From assembly GCA_017395045.1 (NCBI GenBank), contig JAFPWG010000004.1, forward strand, positions 1 through 64,000: DNA of 64,000 nt. The letters are read 5' to 3'. This stretch comes from Bacteroidales bacterium (GTDB lineage: Bacteria; Bacteroidota; Bacteroidia; Bacteroidales; UBA932). The notes beneath the pieces were generated by a model. That model was not told the DNA's origin. It saw only the letters and a list, made by a program, of their open reading frames with translations, and searched no databases. Shown here in pieces: positions 31,839 through 40,381 of this stretch (positions are counted from its first letter, which is position 1; every line of letters begins with the position of its first letter). Position numbers and translations under genes: made by a program.

Positions 31839-33635
31839 ATGGAACTGAAGATTCTCCCCAGGAACATCGCGGACATGATCGCCGCGGGAGAGGTCGTCCA
31901 GCGGCCCGCTTCCGTGGTGAAGGAACTGCTGGAGAACGCCGTGGACGCCGGCGCGACGCAGGTGGCGGTTGCCGTCACCGACGCCGGCCGCACGCTCATC
32001 CAGGTGGTGGACGACGGGACGGGCATGTCGCCCGACGACGCTGTCCTGTGTTTCGAACGCCACGCCACGTCCAAGATCGCGACCGCGGAGGACCTGCACG
32101 AGATCACCACCTTCGGTTTCCGGGGAGAAGCACTGGCCTCCATCGCGGCCGTCGCCGACGTCGTCCTCCGGACGCGCCGGGAGGAGGATGAAGTGGGCGT
32201 GGAGGTGGAGTTCTCCGGTTCGGAGCACCTGTCCACCCGGATGGTCGCCGCCCCCAAAGGGTCCAACTTCGCCGTCCGGAACCTGTTCTACAACATCCCC
32301 GCCCGCCGCAAGTTCCTGAAGTCCGACACCGTGGAGTTCCGCCACATCCTGGAAGAGTTCCAGCGGGTGGCCCTCACTCGTCCGGAAATCGGGTTCTCCC
32401 TGAGTCACAACGGCCGGGACATCCACGTCTTGAAGCCCGCCAAATCCCTGAAATTCAGGATTATGGACCTTCTCGGGCCCGGCGTGGTGGGAGAGTTGAC
32501 GGACATCCAGGCCGACACGACCCTTGTCCGCATCCACGGTTTCGTGGGCCGTCCCGAATCCGCGAAAAAGACCCTGGGCAACCAGTTCCTTTTCGTTAAC
32601 GGGCGCTATTTCCGCAGCCCTTACCTGCACAAGGCGGTGATGAAGGCCTATGAGGCCCTGGTCCCGGAAGGCACTACGCCGTCCTACTTCATCTACCTGG
32701 AGGTGGATCCCGCCACCATCGACGTGAACATCCACCCGACCAAGACCGAAATCAAGTTCGAGGAGGACAGCGTCGTGTTCCAGACCCTTTATGCCTGCGT
32801 CCGCGAGGCGACGGCCCGCGGCGGCGCCGGCGGAGACATCGAATTCGACAATCCCGAGGCCCGGGAACTTCCCGTCATGGGCCCGCGCTTCGGCGAATAC
32901 CGTCCCGTCAGCGTTCCCACGGCCGGCGTGGACCTCAGCTACAACCCCTTTGAAACCGGCGACAAATATCTGGACGACAGGGACTTTGCTCCCAGGGAGA
33001 CGGTACGTCCGTCCTACACGGTGGATAAGCACGAAGACTATGGGAAACTGTTCGAGGACCGGACGATGCCAACGGCGCAGGTCCTGCTGGTCCAGGGGAA
33101 ATACATCCTTACCCAGTCCGCTTCCGGCGTGATGGCGGTCAGCGTCCGCCGCGCCCGCGAGCGCATCCTTTACGACCGGTTCCTGAAAGTCCTGGGCCGG
33201 GAAGCCCACGTGAGCCAGAACGCCCTGTTCCCCGTACAGGTGGAAGTCGGCGTGGACGGCCGCCTGCTGCTGGAGGAGCACTCCGACCTGCTGCACCGTC
33301 TGGGCTTCGACATCGACCCCTTCGGGAACGATTCGGTCGTCGTGAACGGTGTTCCGGAAGGCTACGGTACCGAAGAAGGAAAGGTCCGGACCATGGTGGG
33401 AGACCTCCTTCTCATCCTCTCCGACGACCACGGCGCCCTGCCGGAAATGATGGAGCAGGCCCTGGCGCAGAAGTTCGCCGTCCTGGGCGCTTCCGGCGGG
33501 GAGAAACTGACCTCGCCCGTGGAAGCACAGCGCCTGGTGGACGCCTTCCTCGCCACCGACAATCCCGAATTCACCCCCTCCGGCCGCCGGATCATCAGCA
33601 TCCTGTCGCTGGACGAACTGGAAAAACGATTCTGA
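31839..33635 (+). CDS. mutL: DNA mismatch repair protein MutL
   Basis: MutL couples MutS mismatch recognition to strand incision. The 598-residue protein has the GHL ATPase motifs in order: VVKELLENAVDAGA, DDGTGM, the RHATSKI region and FRGEALASIAAV within the first 110 residues, followed by the transducer domain and a C-terminal dimerisation domain. I saw no clear endonuclease DQHA(x)2E(x)4E motif in the C-terminal third. The gene overlaps the rhomboid gene by 1 base. Confidence 0.95.
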   Translation: MELKILPRNIADMIAAGEVVQRPASVVKELLENAVDAGATQVAVAVTDAGRTLIQVVDDGTGMSPDDAVLCFERHATSKIATAEDLHEITTFGFRGEALASIAAVADVVLRTRREEDEVGVEVEFSGSEHLSTRMVAAPKGSNFAVRNLFYNIPARRKFLKSDTVEFRHILEEFQRVALTRPEIGFSLSHNGRDIHVLKPAKSLKFRIMDLLGPGVVGELTDIQADTTLVRIHGFVGRPESAKKTLGNQFLFVNGRYFRSPYLHKAVMKAYEALVPEGTTPSYFIYLEVDPATIDVNIHPTKTEIKFEEDSVVFQTLYACVREATARGGAGGDIEFDNPEARELPVMGPRFGEYRPVSVPTAGVDLSYNPFETGDKYLDDRDFAPRETVRPSYTVDKHEDYGKLFEDRTMPTAQVLLVQGKYILTQSASGVMAVSVRRARERILYDRFLKVLGREAHVSQNALFPVQVEVGVDGRLLLEEHSDLLHRLGFDIDPFGNDSVVVNGVPEGYGTEEGKVRTMVGDLLLILSDDHGALPEMMEQALAQKFAVLGASGGEKLTSPVEAQRLVDAFLATDNPEFTPSGRRIISILSLDELEKRF

Positions 33636-34300
33636 TGGAGCAGCGAAACTTTCTTCAAAATATCCCGCCGGTCACGCGGAACCTTCTGATCATCAACATC
33701 ATCATGTTCATCGCCACGCTCGTGAACGAGAACTTTATGATCGGGACGTTCGCGATGTTCTATCCGGCGTCGCCCCTTTTCCGCTGGTGGCAGCCGATTA
33801 CGCATATGTTCATGCACGGAGGCTTCTGGCACATCTTCTTCAACATGTACACTCTGCTGATGTTCGGCATGGTGGTGGAGCGGGCGCTCGGCACGAAGAA
33901 ATTCCTGATTCTGTATTTCGTGACCGGTCTCGGTGCCGTGGCCCTGCATACGGGGGTCGAATGGCTGCAGGCGCGGTCGCTGCTCGCATCCGCGGATCCG
34001 GCCGACGCCATGGCCTATACGAACCTTCTGCGTACGCCCATGGTGGGCGCCTCGGGGGCCATCTACGGCGTGCTGGTCGCTTTCGCGATGCTCTATCCTT
34101 CGGCCCGGATGACGCTCATCTTCCCGCCGGTCACCCTGGACGCGAAGTGGATGGTCATCATCTTCATCGGCATCGAACTGGTCACCGGTATTACGGGAAC
34201 GCAGATGGGCATCGCCCATTTCGCGCATCTGGGCGGTGCGCTGTTCGGCTTCCTGCTGGTCTGGTACTGGCGTAAACGCGGAGGATTATGGCGGAGGTAA
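33635..34300 (+). CDS. rhomboid-family intramembrane serine protease
   Basis: 221 residues with six predicted membrane helices. The catalytic dyad is present: Ser140 in GASGAIYG and His198 in AHLGGALFG. The HGGFWHIFFNMYTL motif of the second helix (residues 61-74) lines the active site. Rhomboids cleave substrates within the membrane; the target is unknown. It overlaps mutL by 1 bp and the next gene by 13 bp. Confidence 0.93.
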   Translation: MEQRNFLQNIPPVTRNLLIINIIMFIATLVNENFMIGTFAMFYPASPLFRWWQPITHMFMHGGFWHIFFNMYTLLMFGMVVERALGTKKFLILYFVTGLGAVALHTGVEWLQARSLLASADPADAMAYTNLLRTPMVGASGAIYGVLVAFAMLYPSARMTLIFPPVTLDAKWMVIIFIGIELVTGITGTQMGIAHFAHLGGALFGFLLVWYWRKRGGLWRR

Positions 34301-35364
34301 GGAAGAAACACGGCTGGTTTTCCAGGCTTACCTTCGGGACGGCGGCCCTCATCGTTTCCGGTCTGCTTGCCCTGAGCTACCTGTCGGTCCTGGTCAATCC
34401 GGCCAAGGCCTGGTTCTTCACCCTGTTCGGCCTGCTGTTCATCCCGCTGGTGCTGATCACGCTGCTGTTCTTCCTCTGGGCGGCGGTCCGTCGCTCCCGG
34501 ATGACGGGCCTCCTGCTGGTGATGCTGCTGCCGGCCGTCTTCCTCATCGGCAAGTACTATCAGCGCAAGGGAGTGGAGACGGAACGGAAACCCACCCTGA
34601 AGATCGTGTCCTACAACGTCGGGCTTTTCGCCCACGGGAACATGGGGGACAAGCGCCTGGTCCTGGCCGATTCGGTCGCGGCCTTCCTCCGGAGAATGGA
34701 TGCCGACATCATCTGCCTGCAGGAGTTCTATCTGCCCAACACACTGAACATGGATGCGTGGTTCCGGGACCATTTTCCAGGCTATCGTGCTGAATACTAT
34801 GTGCTTACGGGCGAGAAAGGCCATGCGGGCAACGTGACGCTGAGCCGTCGGCCCGTCCTGTACAGGGGGAAGCTGGATTTCGAGAAGTCCACGAACCTGG
34901 CCCTTCATACCGACATCCAGCTGGACAGCACGGTCCTGCGTTTCTACAACTGCCATTTCGAAAGCTACAACATCTCCCTGTCCGGCCTGATCAAGTCTCT
35001 CGGGAAGGACGAGGAAGTGATGGAGGATACCGGCCGCAAGATGCGCCGGTCCATCACGCAGCGGCCGAAGCAGGTGGACGCGGTGATGCGGGACGTGGAC
35101 GAGTGCCCGGTCCGTTCGGTCGTCCTGGGCGATTTCAACGACAACCCGCTCTCCTATACGGTCCACCGCCTTTCCCGCGGCAGGTCCGATTCCTTCGTGA
35201 AGGCCGGCAAGGGTTTCGGGGCCACGTTCCGCTCCCTGTGGCCGCTGCTCCGGATCGACTATATCCTGTACCCCCGCGACCTGGAGGCCGTGACCTGCGA
35301 AATGCCCAGGGTCAAGTATTCCGACCATTATCCCGTCATCGCCACATACTATGAAAAGAGATGA
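34288..35364 (+). CDS. membrane-anchored endonuclease/exonuclease/phosphatase-family protein
   Basis: 358 residues. The first 95 carry three hydrophobic segments (about 17-37, 43-65, 72-88). The rest is an EEP domain: IVSYNVGLF, the catalytic QEFY, GDFNDNPLSYT, and SDHYPVIATY at the end. Soluble members cut DNA, RNA or phosphoinositides; this membrane-anchored type, common in Bacteroidetes, has no settled substrate and probably faces the periplasm. It overlaps its neighbours on both sides (13 and 14 bp). Confidence 0.88.
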   Translation: MAEVRKKHGWFSRLTFGTAALIVSGLLALSYLSVLVNPAKAWFFTLFGLLFIPLVLITLLFFLWAAVRRSRMTGLLLVMLLPAVFLIGKYYQRKGVETERKPTLKIVSYNVGLFAHGNMGDKRLVLADSVAAFLRRMDADIICLQEFYLPNTLNMDAWFRDHFPGYRAEYYVLTGEKGHAGNVTLSRRPVLYRGKLDFEKSTNLALHTDIQLDSTVLRFYNCHFESYNISLSGLIKSLGKDEEVMEDTGRKMRRSITQRPKQVDAVMRDVDECPVRSVVLGDFNDNPLSYTVHRLSRGRSDSFVKAGKGFGATFRSLWPLLRIDYILYPRDLEAVTCEMPRVKYSDHYPVIATYYEKR

Positions 35365-35953
35365 AATCCTTGCCGAGGCGCTGAAAACCCTCCGCGCGGG
35401 CGGCACCATCCTCTATCCCACCGACACGGTATGGGGACTGGGCTGCGACGCCACGAACCCCGCTGCCGTAGCGAAAATCTTCGACATCAAGCGGCGGAGC
35501 GAAGCCAAGTCGCTGGTCCTTCTGGCCTGCGACCTGGACATGGTGGCGAAGTATGTGCGGGAGATTCCTTCCATCGCCGTGGACCTGGTCGAAGTGAACG
35601 ACCGGCCGATGACCCTCATCTATCCCGAGGCTATAGCCGGTGCGGCGGACGCCCCGGGCGACCGCTGGCACCTGGCCTGGAACGCGGTTGCGGAAGACGG
35701 CTCCGTGGGCATCCGTATCCCCCTCTTCGATTTCTGCAAGGACTTGGCTTTCAAGCTGGGACGCCCGATTGTTTCCACATCGGCCAACATTTCCGGCGAG
35801 CCCACGCCCAAGCGTTTCAGCGAGATTCCGCAGGAGATCAAGGATGCCGTGGACTTCGTCGTCCCGCCGTCCGTGGACACCTCTTCCACCGGCCAGGCCT
35901 CCCAGATCATCAAGGTCGCCCTGGACGGACAGGTGGAGATCATCCGGATGTGA
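35351..35953 (+). CDS. tsaC: L-threonylcarbamoyladenylate synthase (TsaC/YrdC)
   Basis: The enzyme makes threonylcarbamoyl-AMP from threonine, bicarbonate and ATP for tRNA t6A37. The 200-residue YrdC-domain protein has the signature YPTDTVWGLGCDA, the IFDIKRRSEAKSLVLLA helix and the SVGIRIP and IVSTSANISGEPTP segments that bind ATP. It is the single-domain TsaC form without the Sua5 extension. It overlaps the upstream EEP gene by 14 bp. TsaE, another component of the pathway, lies at the start of the window. Confidence 0.94.
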   Translation: MKRDEILAEALKTLRAGGTILYPTDTVWGLGCDATNPAAVAKIFDIKRRSEAKSLVLLACDLDMVAKYVREIPSIAVDLVEVNDRPMTLIYPEAIAGAADAPGDRWHLAWNAVAEDGSVGIRIPLFDFCKDLAFKLGRPIVSTSANISGEPTPKRFSEIPQEIKDAVDFVVPPSVDTSSTGQASQIIKVALDGQVEIIRM

Positions 35954-35958
35954 CCGGC

Positions 35959-36678
35959 ATGGAACTGTTCTACGCATACGAGGCCGACGGCAGGGTGTGC
36001 CGTCTGGATGCCGAGGAATCCGGCCATTGCGTGCGTGTCCTGCGGCATCGCGCCGGGGACGAGATCCACTTGATCGACGGGGTCGGGACCCTGTTCCGCT
36101 GCCGCCTGGTCGATGACAGTCCGAAGGGGGCCGAAGCCGAGGTACTGGAGGCTTTCCCCGGCTGGAACGCCCATCCGTACCGGCTCACGGTCGCCTGCTG
36201 CCCCACCAAAAACAACGAACGCTTCGAGTGGTTCGTAGAGAAGGCCACCGAAGTAGGCGTGGACCGCATCGTTCCCGTGATCGGCGAGCGCTCCGAAAGG
36301 AAGGTTTACAAGACCGACCGCGCCGCGCGCATCGCCCTTTCCGCGACCAAACAGTCCCTCAAGGCCCGCATCCCGGAAATCGTCGAGCCCCTGAGCGTCA
36401 AGGACTTCATCGGCCAAACCGATCCCGCCGACGGATCGCTCAAGCTCATCGCTTATTGTTTCGAAGGCGAAACGAAGCGCATCTCCATCCAGGAGGCTTT
36501 GCAGGTTTTTGGCGGCCGCGATATCACCATCCTCATCGGCCCGGAAGGGGACTTCTCCCCGGAAGAGGCGCGCCTCGCCGTAGAACACGGCTACGTTCCC
36601 GTCCATCTCGGCGCTTCGCGCCTCCGGACGGAAACCGCCGCGGTCCTGGCGGCCGCGGCGGTATATCTGGCGTACTAG
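35959..36678 (+). CDS. rsmE: 16S rRNA (uracil1498-N3)-methyltransferase RsmE
   Basis: RsmE methylates U1498 of 16S rRNA with SAM. The 239-residue protein starts MELFYAYEADGR at 35959, 5 nt after the tsaC stop; an open frame further upstream is a shadow of tsaC. An N-terminal PUA-like domain containing HCVRVLRHRAGDEI is followed by a SPOUT trefoil-knot domain with EKATEVGVDRIVPV, LIGPEGDFSPEE and GASRLRTETA. It ends the plus-strand run begun at 31530. Confidence 0.95.
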   Translation: MELFYAYEADGRVCRLDAEESGHCVRVLRHRAGDEIHLIDGVGTLFRCRLVDDSPKGAEAEVLEAFPGWNAHPYRLTVACCPTKNNERFEWFVEKATEVGVDRIVPVIGERSERKVYKTDRAARIALSATKQSLKARIPEIVEPLSVKDFIGQTDPADGSLKLIAYCFEGETKRISIQEALQVFGGRDITILIGPEGDFSPEEARLAVEHGYVPVHLGASRLRTETAAVLAAAAVYLAY

Positions 36679-36699
36679 CAAAGCAGTCCTTTTACGGCC

Positions 36700-39396
36700 T
36701 TACAATCGGCTGGGCGTCTGGTACCCACTCGACGTAGTTATTGGGCGTGGGGCCGACTGTGTTTGGCTCCGGTTCACGGCGTCGTACTCCAGGAACTTGG
36801 CGAAAGTGGGCGTTTCGCCGCTGAGCTTCATGATGCGCTGGTAGATCGCCCAGCGGGAAGGGGCGTTGTAGTACTCCCAGTTGTCATTCATCATACTGCT
36901 TGGCGAAGGCCTGTAAACGCCTTTGGCGTAGTTGGCACCCCCCTCGAATACGCCCACCTTGTCTTTATAGCGGGAGTCGGAGAGGAAGTCGGCCCACCTG
37001 ACCTTCTTCGTATCGTTGGTGAAGTCGATATTGGCATACCAGCCATAAGCCTTGTACAACCGGTTGTATTCGTTGATCGAGGCCTGCGGGATGGAACCGT
37101 TGTTGGTGGCGTACTCGTCCGCAAGGAAGGCGAAAGCGTGGCCTCCCACCTCGTGACGGATCGTATTCCCGAACGCGGAAGGGTCGTTGCCGTTAGAAGC
37201 ATAATAACCGATTCCGGACTGGAGGGACTCGCTCATGGACGCGATGCCGCCAAAATAGATTGTATTCACCAAGACCCCAATCGTTAGATTCTTCTTGTCC
37301 GAGATGCCGGGAACCTTCAGGGCGTACTCGTAGATCTTGTCTTCGTTGCCGGTACCGGCCGAGCCATTGACGAATTGGGTCCCAAGGGCGGTCGTGTAGC
37401 CCGTTCCGGTCTTGCCGTTCTTGGAGACAACCGTTACGGCATACACGTTGAACCGGTTCTGGAAGGACTTGTACGGTTCAATGCTGAAGAACTGATCGGC
37501 GGCATTCCGCATCATCCGCTCATACTGGCCCGATTTGATATCCTTGTCGGTATAGGCGTCGCCCATGAACACGAGGTTGATACCCTTGCCAACCGAGGCT
37601 TTCTGGATCGTGAAAACCTTCCCGTCTTGGGAGTAATCAGTGGAGGAGTAGCCGTCGTCTCCCTCTACCGGGCCGAAAAGGTTCTCCAGCGCGGGAATCA
37701 GTTTGTTCGAAGCCGTGTAGCCGAACCTGTTCCGGGCGGGATCGGAGACATTGGTTTCGCTGGAGGCGATGATGTTTCCGTCCTGATCCACGAGGGTGGC
37801 CGAAGGGGTGCCGGCACACCAGATCGACCATTCCATTACTGAGAGGTCCCAGAGGTTGAAATTATACCACTGGTCATAACCCCGTTCCTGGAGGACATCT
37901 TTGAGGGGACGGCCGTCATCGGAGGTGTCGGAGGTAGCGTTAAAGGCGGCGATGATCTCCAAACCGTCTTTGTGGTATTTCTCATACATCCGTTTCAGAA
38001 TGGGCATTATTTCTTTGGAGAAAGGACACCAGGTAGCCCAATTCAGCAGGACCGTAACCTTGTTCCTGGCATAAATCTCCTGATAGGGAATCAACTTTCC
38101 GGTGACGATGTCTTTCAACCCTTTCTCCGGCCAGTACGCGGGGATATCATAATCTCCAACCACGATGGGGGTCTCTCGGGAGTCGGCTAACTGGATATAC
38201 ATATTGACCAGATAGGAAACATCGTCCGACGCGACGAAAGAGTCCGGGACCTGGGCGTTCAGGGACGGCTCCAGACGAATGACCAGCCGTGTGCCCAGCC
38301 TGGCCCAGGAATCCGGGACCGCTCCGGTAAACCGGTTGCCTCCCACATACAGACGCTGAATCGACGGACTGCTGCCCAGGGATTCGGGAAGCGGGCCGGT
38401 CATCTTGTCGTTGCCGCTGAGGCTGACATCTTCGAGCGGCATACCTTCGAATATATCCGGCAAGCTTGTCATACCGGTCATGTTCAAGGTGAGTCTCTTC
38501 AGATTCTTGAGCTTGGCAAAACTGGGAGGCAGGGTTCCCGTGAGTCCTGTTTCATTCTGGATCGTGAATTCCGTAAGCGGGGTCAACTCGTCGAAGCAGT
38601 CGGGCAGTTCGCCCTTCAGGCCATACTCCCCGTATAATGCCACGCTGTAATCGCCGAATGTTTTATCCCATGTGATACCTTCCCATTTATCGAGCGGTTG
38701 GGACAGGTCCCATTTCTTTTCCATCGTCCAATGGGAACCGTCCAGGGCATCATATAACTTCATCAAGGCTCTCTTGACCAGCATCTCCTGGCTGAGTATG
38801 ACGGAGACCTTACAGGTCGCCGACTTGTCCCCGGCCGTTGCCGTAATCGTAGTTTCGCCCTCAGCGACAGCCGTTACGGTTCCGTTTTCCACGGTGGCTA
38901 CCGATGCGTTCGAACTGGACCAACTGACTGTCGAGTTCGTTGCATTTGCCGGGGTAACCGTCGCGGTCAACGTGGCGGTAGAGCCGGCTTCGATGGACAG
39001 CGAAGTGGGTTCGAGGGAAATGCCGGTAACCGGGATTTCCTGTAGCACGACCGTCACCTCACAAGTTGCCGACTTGCCCCCTGCCTTGGCCGTAATCGTG
39101 GCCGTGCCCACGGCGACGGCCGTCACCGTTCCGTTTTCCACGGTGGCTACCGAGTAATTCGAACTGGACCACGTCACCGTCTTGTCCGTTGCATCCGAAG
39201 GCTGGATTGTCGCGGCCAGCGTGGCGGTAGTGCCGACGATGAGGGATACCGATGTCGGATTGAGGGTCACATCGGTAACCGCGACTACCTTGTTTTCAGG
39301 TTTGGGGTCGAGCGGTTCCTCCTTTGGAGTGCAACCCGCTAGCAAGAGAGCGGCGAGTGAAAAGGCGCAAAGAGCGGTATCGAGTCTGGAATGCAT
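36700..39396 (-). CDS. multidomain surface lipoprotein: Big2-Big2-LRR-thioredoxin-like-M64 peptidase
   Basis: 898 residues from ATG 39396; an upstream TTG is less likely. The order is as follows. A lipoprotein signal carries the lipobox LLLAGC (Cys22). Two near-identical Big2 immunoglobulin-like domains span about 38-117 and 121-200, each ending in the TVTAVAxGxxTITAxAGxKSATC pattern. A short leucine-rich-repeat-like section lies at about 210-370. A TlpA/thioredoxin-like domain covers about 395-560, where the usual WCxxC reads WCPFS (Cys457, Ser460), so it cannot do two-Cys redox chemistry. The Peptidase_M64 domain (about 585-880) has zinc motif HEVGGHAF at 748-755 followed by ADEY. This combination points to a cell-surface protease with adhesion modules. 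It is a distant paralogue of the M64 protein at 24843. Confidence 0.87.
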   Translation of the reverse strand: MHSRLDTALCAFSLAALLLAGCTPKEEPLDPKPENKVVAVTDVTLNPTSVSLIVGTTATLAATIQPSDATDKTVTWSSSNYSVATVENGTVTAVAVGTATITAKAGGKSATCEVTVVLQEIPVTGISLEPTSLSIEAGSTATLTATVTPANATNSTVSWSSSNASVATVENGTVTAVAEGETTITATAGDKSATCKVSVILSQEMLVKRALMKLYDALDGSHWTMEKKWDLSQPLDKWEGITWDKTFGDYSVALYGEYGLKGELPDCFDELTPLTEFTIQNETGLTGTLPPSFAKLKNLKRLTLNMTGMTSLPDIFEGMPLEDVSLSGNDKMTGPLPESLGSSPSIQRLYVGGNRFTGAVPDSWARLGTRLVIRLEPSLNAQVPDSFVASDDVSYLVNMYIQLADSRETPIVVGDYDIPAYWPEKGLKDIVTGKLIPYQEIYARNKVTVLLNWATWCPFSKEIMPILKRMYEKYHKDGLEIIAAFNATSDTSDDGRPLKDVLQERGYDQWYNFNLWDLSVMEWSIWCAGTPSATLVDQDGNIIASSETNVSDPARNRFGYTASNKLIPALENLFGPVEGDDGYSSTDYSQDGKVFTIQKASVGKGINLVFMGDAYTDKDIKSGQYERMMRNAADQFFSIEPYKSFQNRFNVYAVTVVSKNGKTGTGYTTALGTQFVNGSAGTGNEDKIYEYALKVPGISDKKNLTIGVLVNTIYFGGIASMSESLQSGIGYYASNGNDPSAFGNTIRHEVGGHAFAFLADEYATNNGSIPQASINEYNRLYKAYGWYANIDFTNDTKKVRWADFLSDSRYKDKVGVFEGGANYAKGVYRPSPSSMMNDNWEYYNAPSRWAIYQRIMKLSGETPTFAKFLEYDAVNRSQTQSAPRPITTSSGYQTPSRL

Positions 39397-39430
39397 GGCA
39401 GATAATCTCAAAGTCAACTTGATTATTGTC

Positions 39431-39438
39431 CAAAGATA
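39431..39438 (-). promoter_or_regulatory. -7 promoter box of the multidomain M64 gene
   Basis: TATCTTTG on the minus strand, 34 nt upstream of the ATG. Together with the plus-strand box at 39469-39476 it forms a 9-bp inverted repeat, CAAAGATAG and CTATCTTTG. Confidence 0.65.
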
Positions 39439-39468
39439 GTGTTTTTATAAGTATTGTTCAACATTTGC

Positions 39469-39476
39469 TATCTTTG
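39469..39476 (+). promoter_or_regulatory. -7 promoter box of the phosphoesterase gene
   Basis: TATCTTTG, 7 nt before an ATG that is fixed by the metal-binding DSHG motif at residues 8-11. The transcript should be leaderless or nearly so. Confidence 0.7.
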
Positions 39477-39483
39477 CAGTATC

Positions 39484-39975
39484 ATGTACATCGGTCTCAT
39501 ATCGGATTCGCACGGCGTATTTTCGCCGGAATTCAAGGAGTTTCTGGAGCCTGTCGACGAGATCTGGCACGCCGGGGATTTCGGCGGGGGATTCACCACG
39601 GCGGCGGAAATCGCTGCGTTCAAGCCGCTCAAGGGCGTGATCGGCAACTGTGACGACCGCCGGCTCATCTTCGACCATCCGGCCTACCGCTACTGGAAAT
39701 GCGAAGGACTGTGGATCCTGATGACGCATATCGGCGGATCGCCGGGTCATTATTATCCCGAAGCGCGGAACCTGATCAAGCAGTATCGTCCCGACATTTT
39801 CGTCTGCGGGCATTCCCACATCCTGAAGGTGATGAATGATAACGCGGAAAAATTGTTGTATATCAATCCCGGAGCCTGCGGAAACCAGGGATGGCATGTG
39901 GTCAGGACGGCGCTCCGCTTTCACATTGATAGCGGGAAGCTGCACGATATGGAGGTATTCGAACTGAATCGTTAA
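39484..39975 (+). CDS. YfcE/MJ0936-family metallophosphodiesterase
   Basis: 163 residues with all five calcineurin-type metal motifs in order: SDSHG (residues 7-11), HAGDFG, GNCDD, THIGG and CGHSH. This small family hydrolyses phosphodiesters with two metal ions, and its physiological substrate is usually unknown. The ATG at 39484 is right because the first motif follows at once. It is divergent from the large M64 lipoprotein gene, sharing a symmetric promoter region. Confidence 0.92.
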   Translation: MYIGLISDSHGVFSPEFKEFLEPVDEIWHAGDFGGGFTTAAEIAAFKPLKGVIGNCDDRRLIFDHPAYRYWKCEGLWILMTHIGGSPGHYYPEARNLIKQYRPDIFVCGHSHILKVMNDNAEKLLYINPGACGNQGWHVVRTALRFHIDSGKLHDMEVFELNR

Positions 39976-40041
39976 ACGACGCGCTTTCCAGACAGATTAT
40001 AAATTTTTTGATAAAATGTTGGAAGAGTCAAAAAAACACCT

Positions 40042-40049
40042 TACCTTTG
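40042..40049 (+). promoter_or_regulatory. -7 promoter box of small acidic lipoprotein
   Basis: TACCTTTG, 43 nt upstream of the ATG at 40093. Confidence 0.6.
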
Positions 40050-40092
40050 CGGCCGGAAAGTGTTTTGTTTAACTAGTTATAATCAATTGACC

Positions 40093-40290
40093 ATGAAAAA
40101 GGTATTTATGTCCGTCGCCGTCATCGCCATGATGGTTGCCGTTGCTGCCTGTGGCAACAACAACTCCAAGAAGGCCGCCGAAGAAGCCGTTGAAGAGGCT
40201 GTCGAGGCTGTCGACTCCACCTGCGAAGCTGCTTGCGATTCCCTCGCTGTCGCCGCTGAGGAAGTTGTCGAAGAGGTCGTTGCCGAGTAA
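40093..40290 (+). CDS. small acidic lipoprotein, Glu/Ala/Val-rich
   Basis: 65 residues. The signal MKKVFMSVAVIAMMVAVAAC puts the lipid-bearing Cys at 20, leaving a 45-residue mature part made almost wholly of Ala, Glu and Val with two further cysteines (TCEAAC). The heptad-like EEAVEEAVEAVDS pattern suggests a single amphipathic helix. It is a free-standing gene with its own promoter and a strong terminator, so it may be highly expressed. The function is unknown; an abundant outer-membrane spacer of the Lpp kind is one possibility. Confidence 0.75.
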   Translation: MKKVFMSVAVIAMMVAVAACGNNNSKKAAEEAVEEAVEAVDSTCEAACDSLAVAAEEVVEEVVAE

Positions 40291-40314
40291 GAGCAACTCC
40301 AAATCATTGCGATG

Positions 40315-40350
40315 AGATATTGTCCCAGGTTGGAACAATATCTTTTTTTT
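40315..40350 (+). terminator. intrinsic terminator of the small lipoprotein gene
   Basis: Arms AGATATTGT and ACAATATCT (9 bp), with a loop that can add two or three pairs, followed by a run of eight T. The radA promoter starts directly after. Confidence 0.88.
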
Positions 40351-40351
40351 G

Positions 40352-40359
40352 TATCTTCG
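40352..40359 (+). promoter_or_regulatory. -7 promoter box of radA (one mismatch)
   Basis: TATCTTCG, one change from TAnnTTTG, 22 nt upstream of the radA ATG and abutting the previous terminator. Confidence 0.45.
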
Positions 40360-40381
40360 CGTCAGGTAAACGGTTATTGAA

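Noticed and set aside
31077-33431. 784-codon minus-strand frame opposite mutL and running into ispF
   Set aside because: It covers mutL antisense and then ispF in a wrong frame, with no conserved domain. The same holds for long frames opposite atpD, feoB and guaB.
38794-39290. Tandem repeat as possible assembly artefact in the large M64 gene
   Set aside because: The two repeated units are Big2 domains that differ at several codons and are separated by a proper linker; this is ordinary domain duplication.
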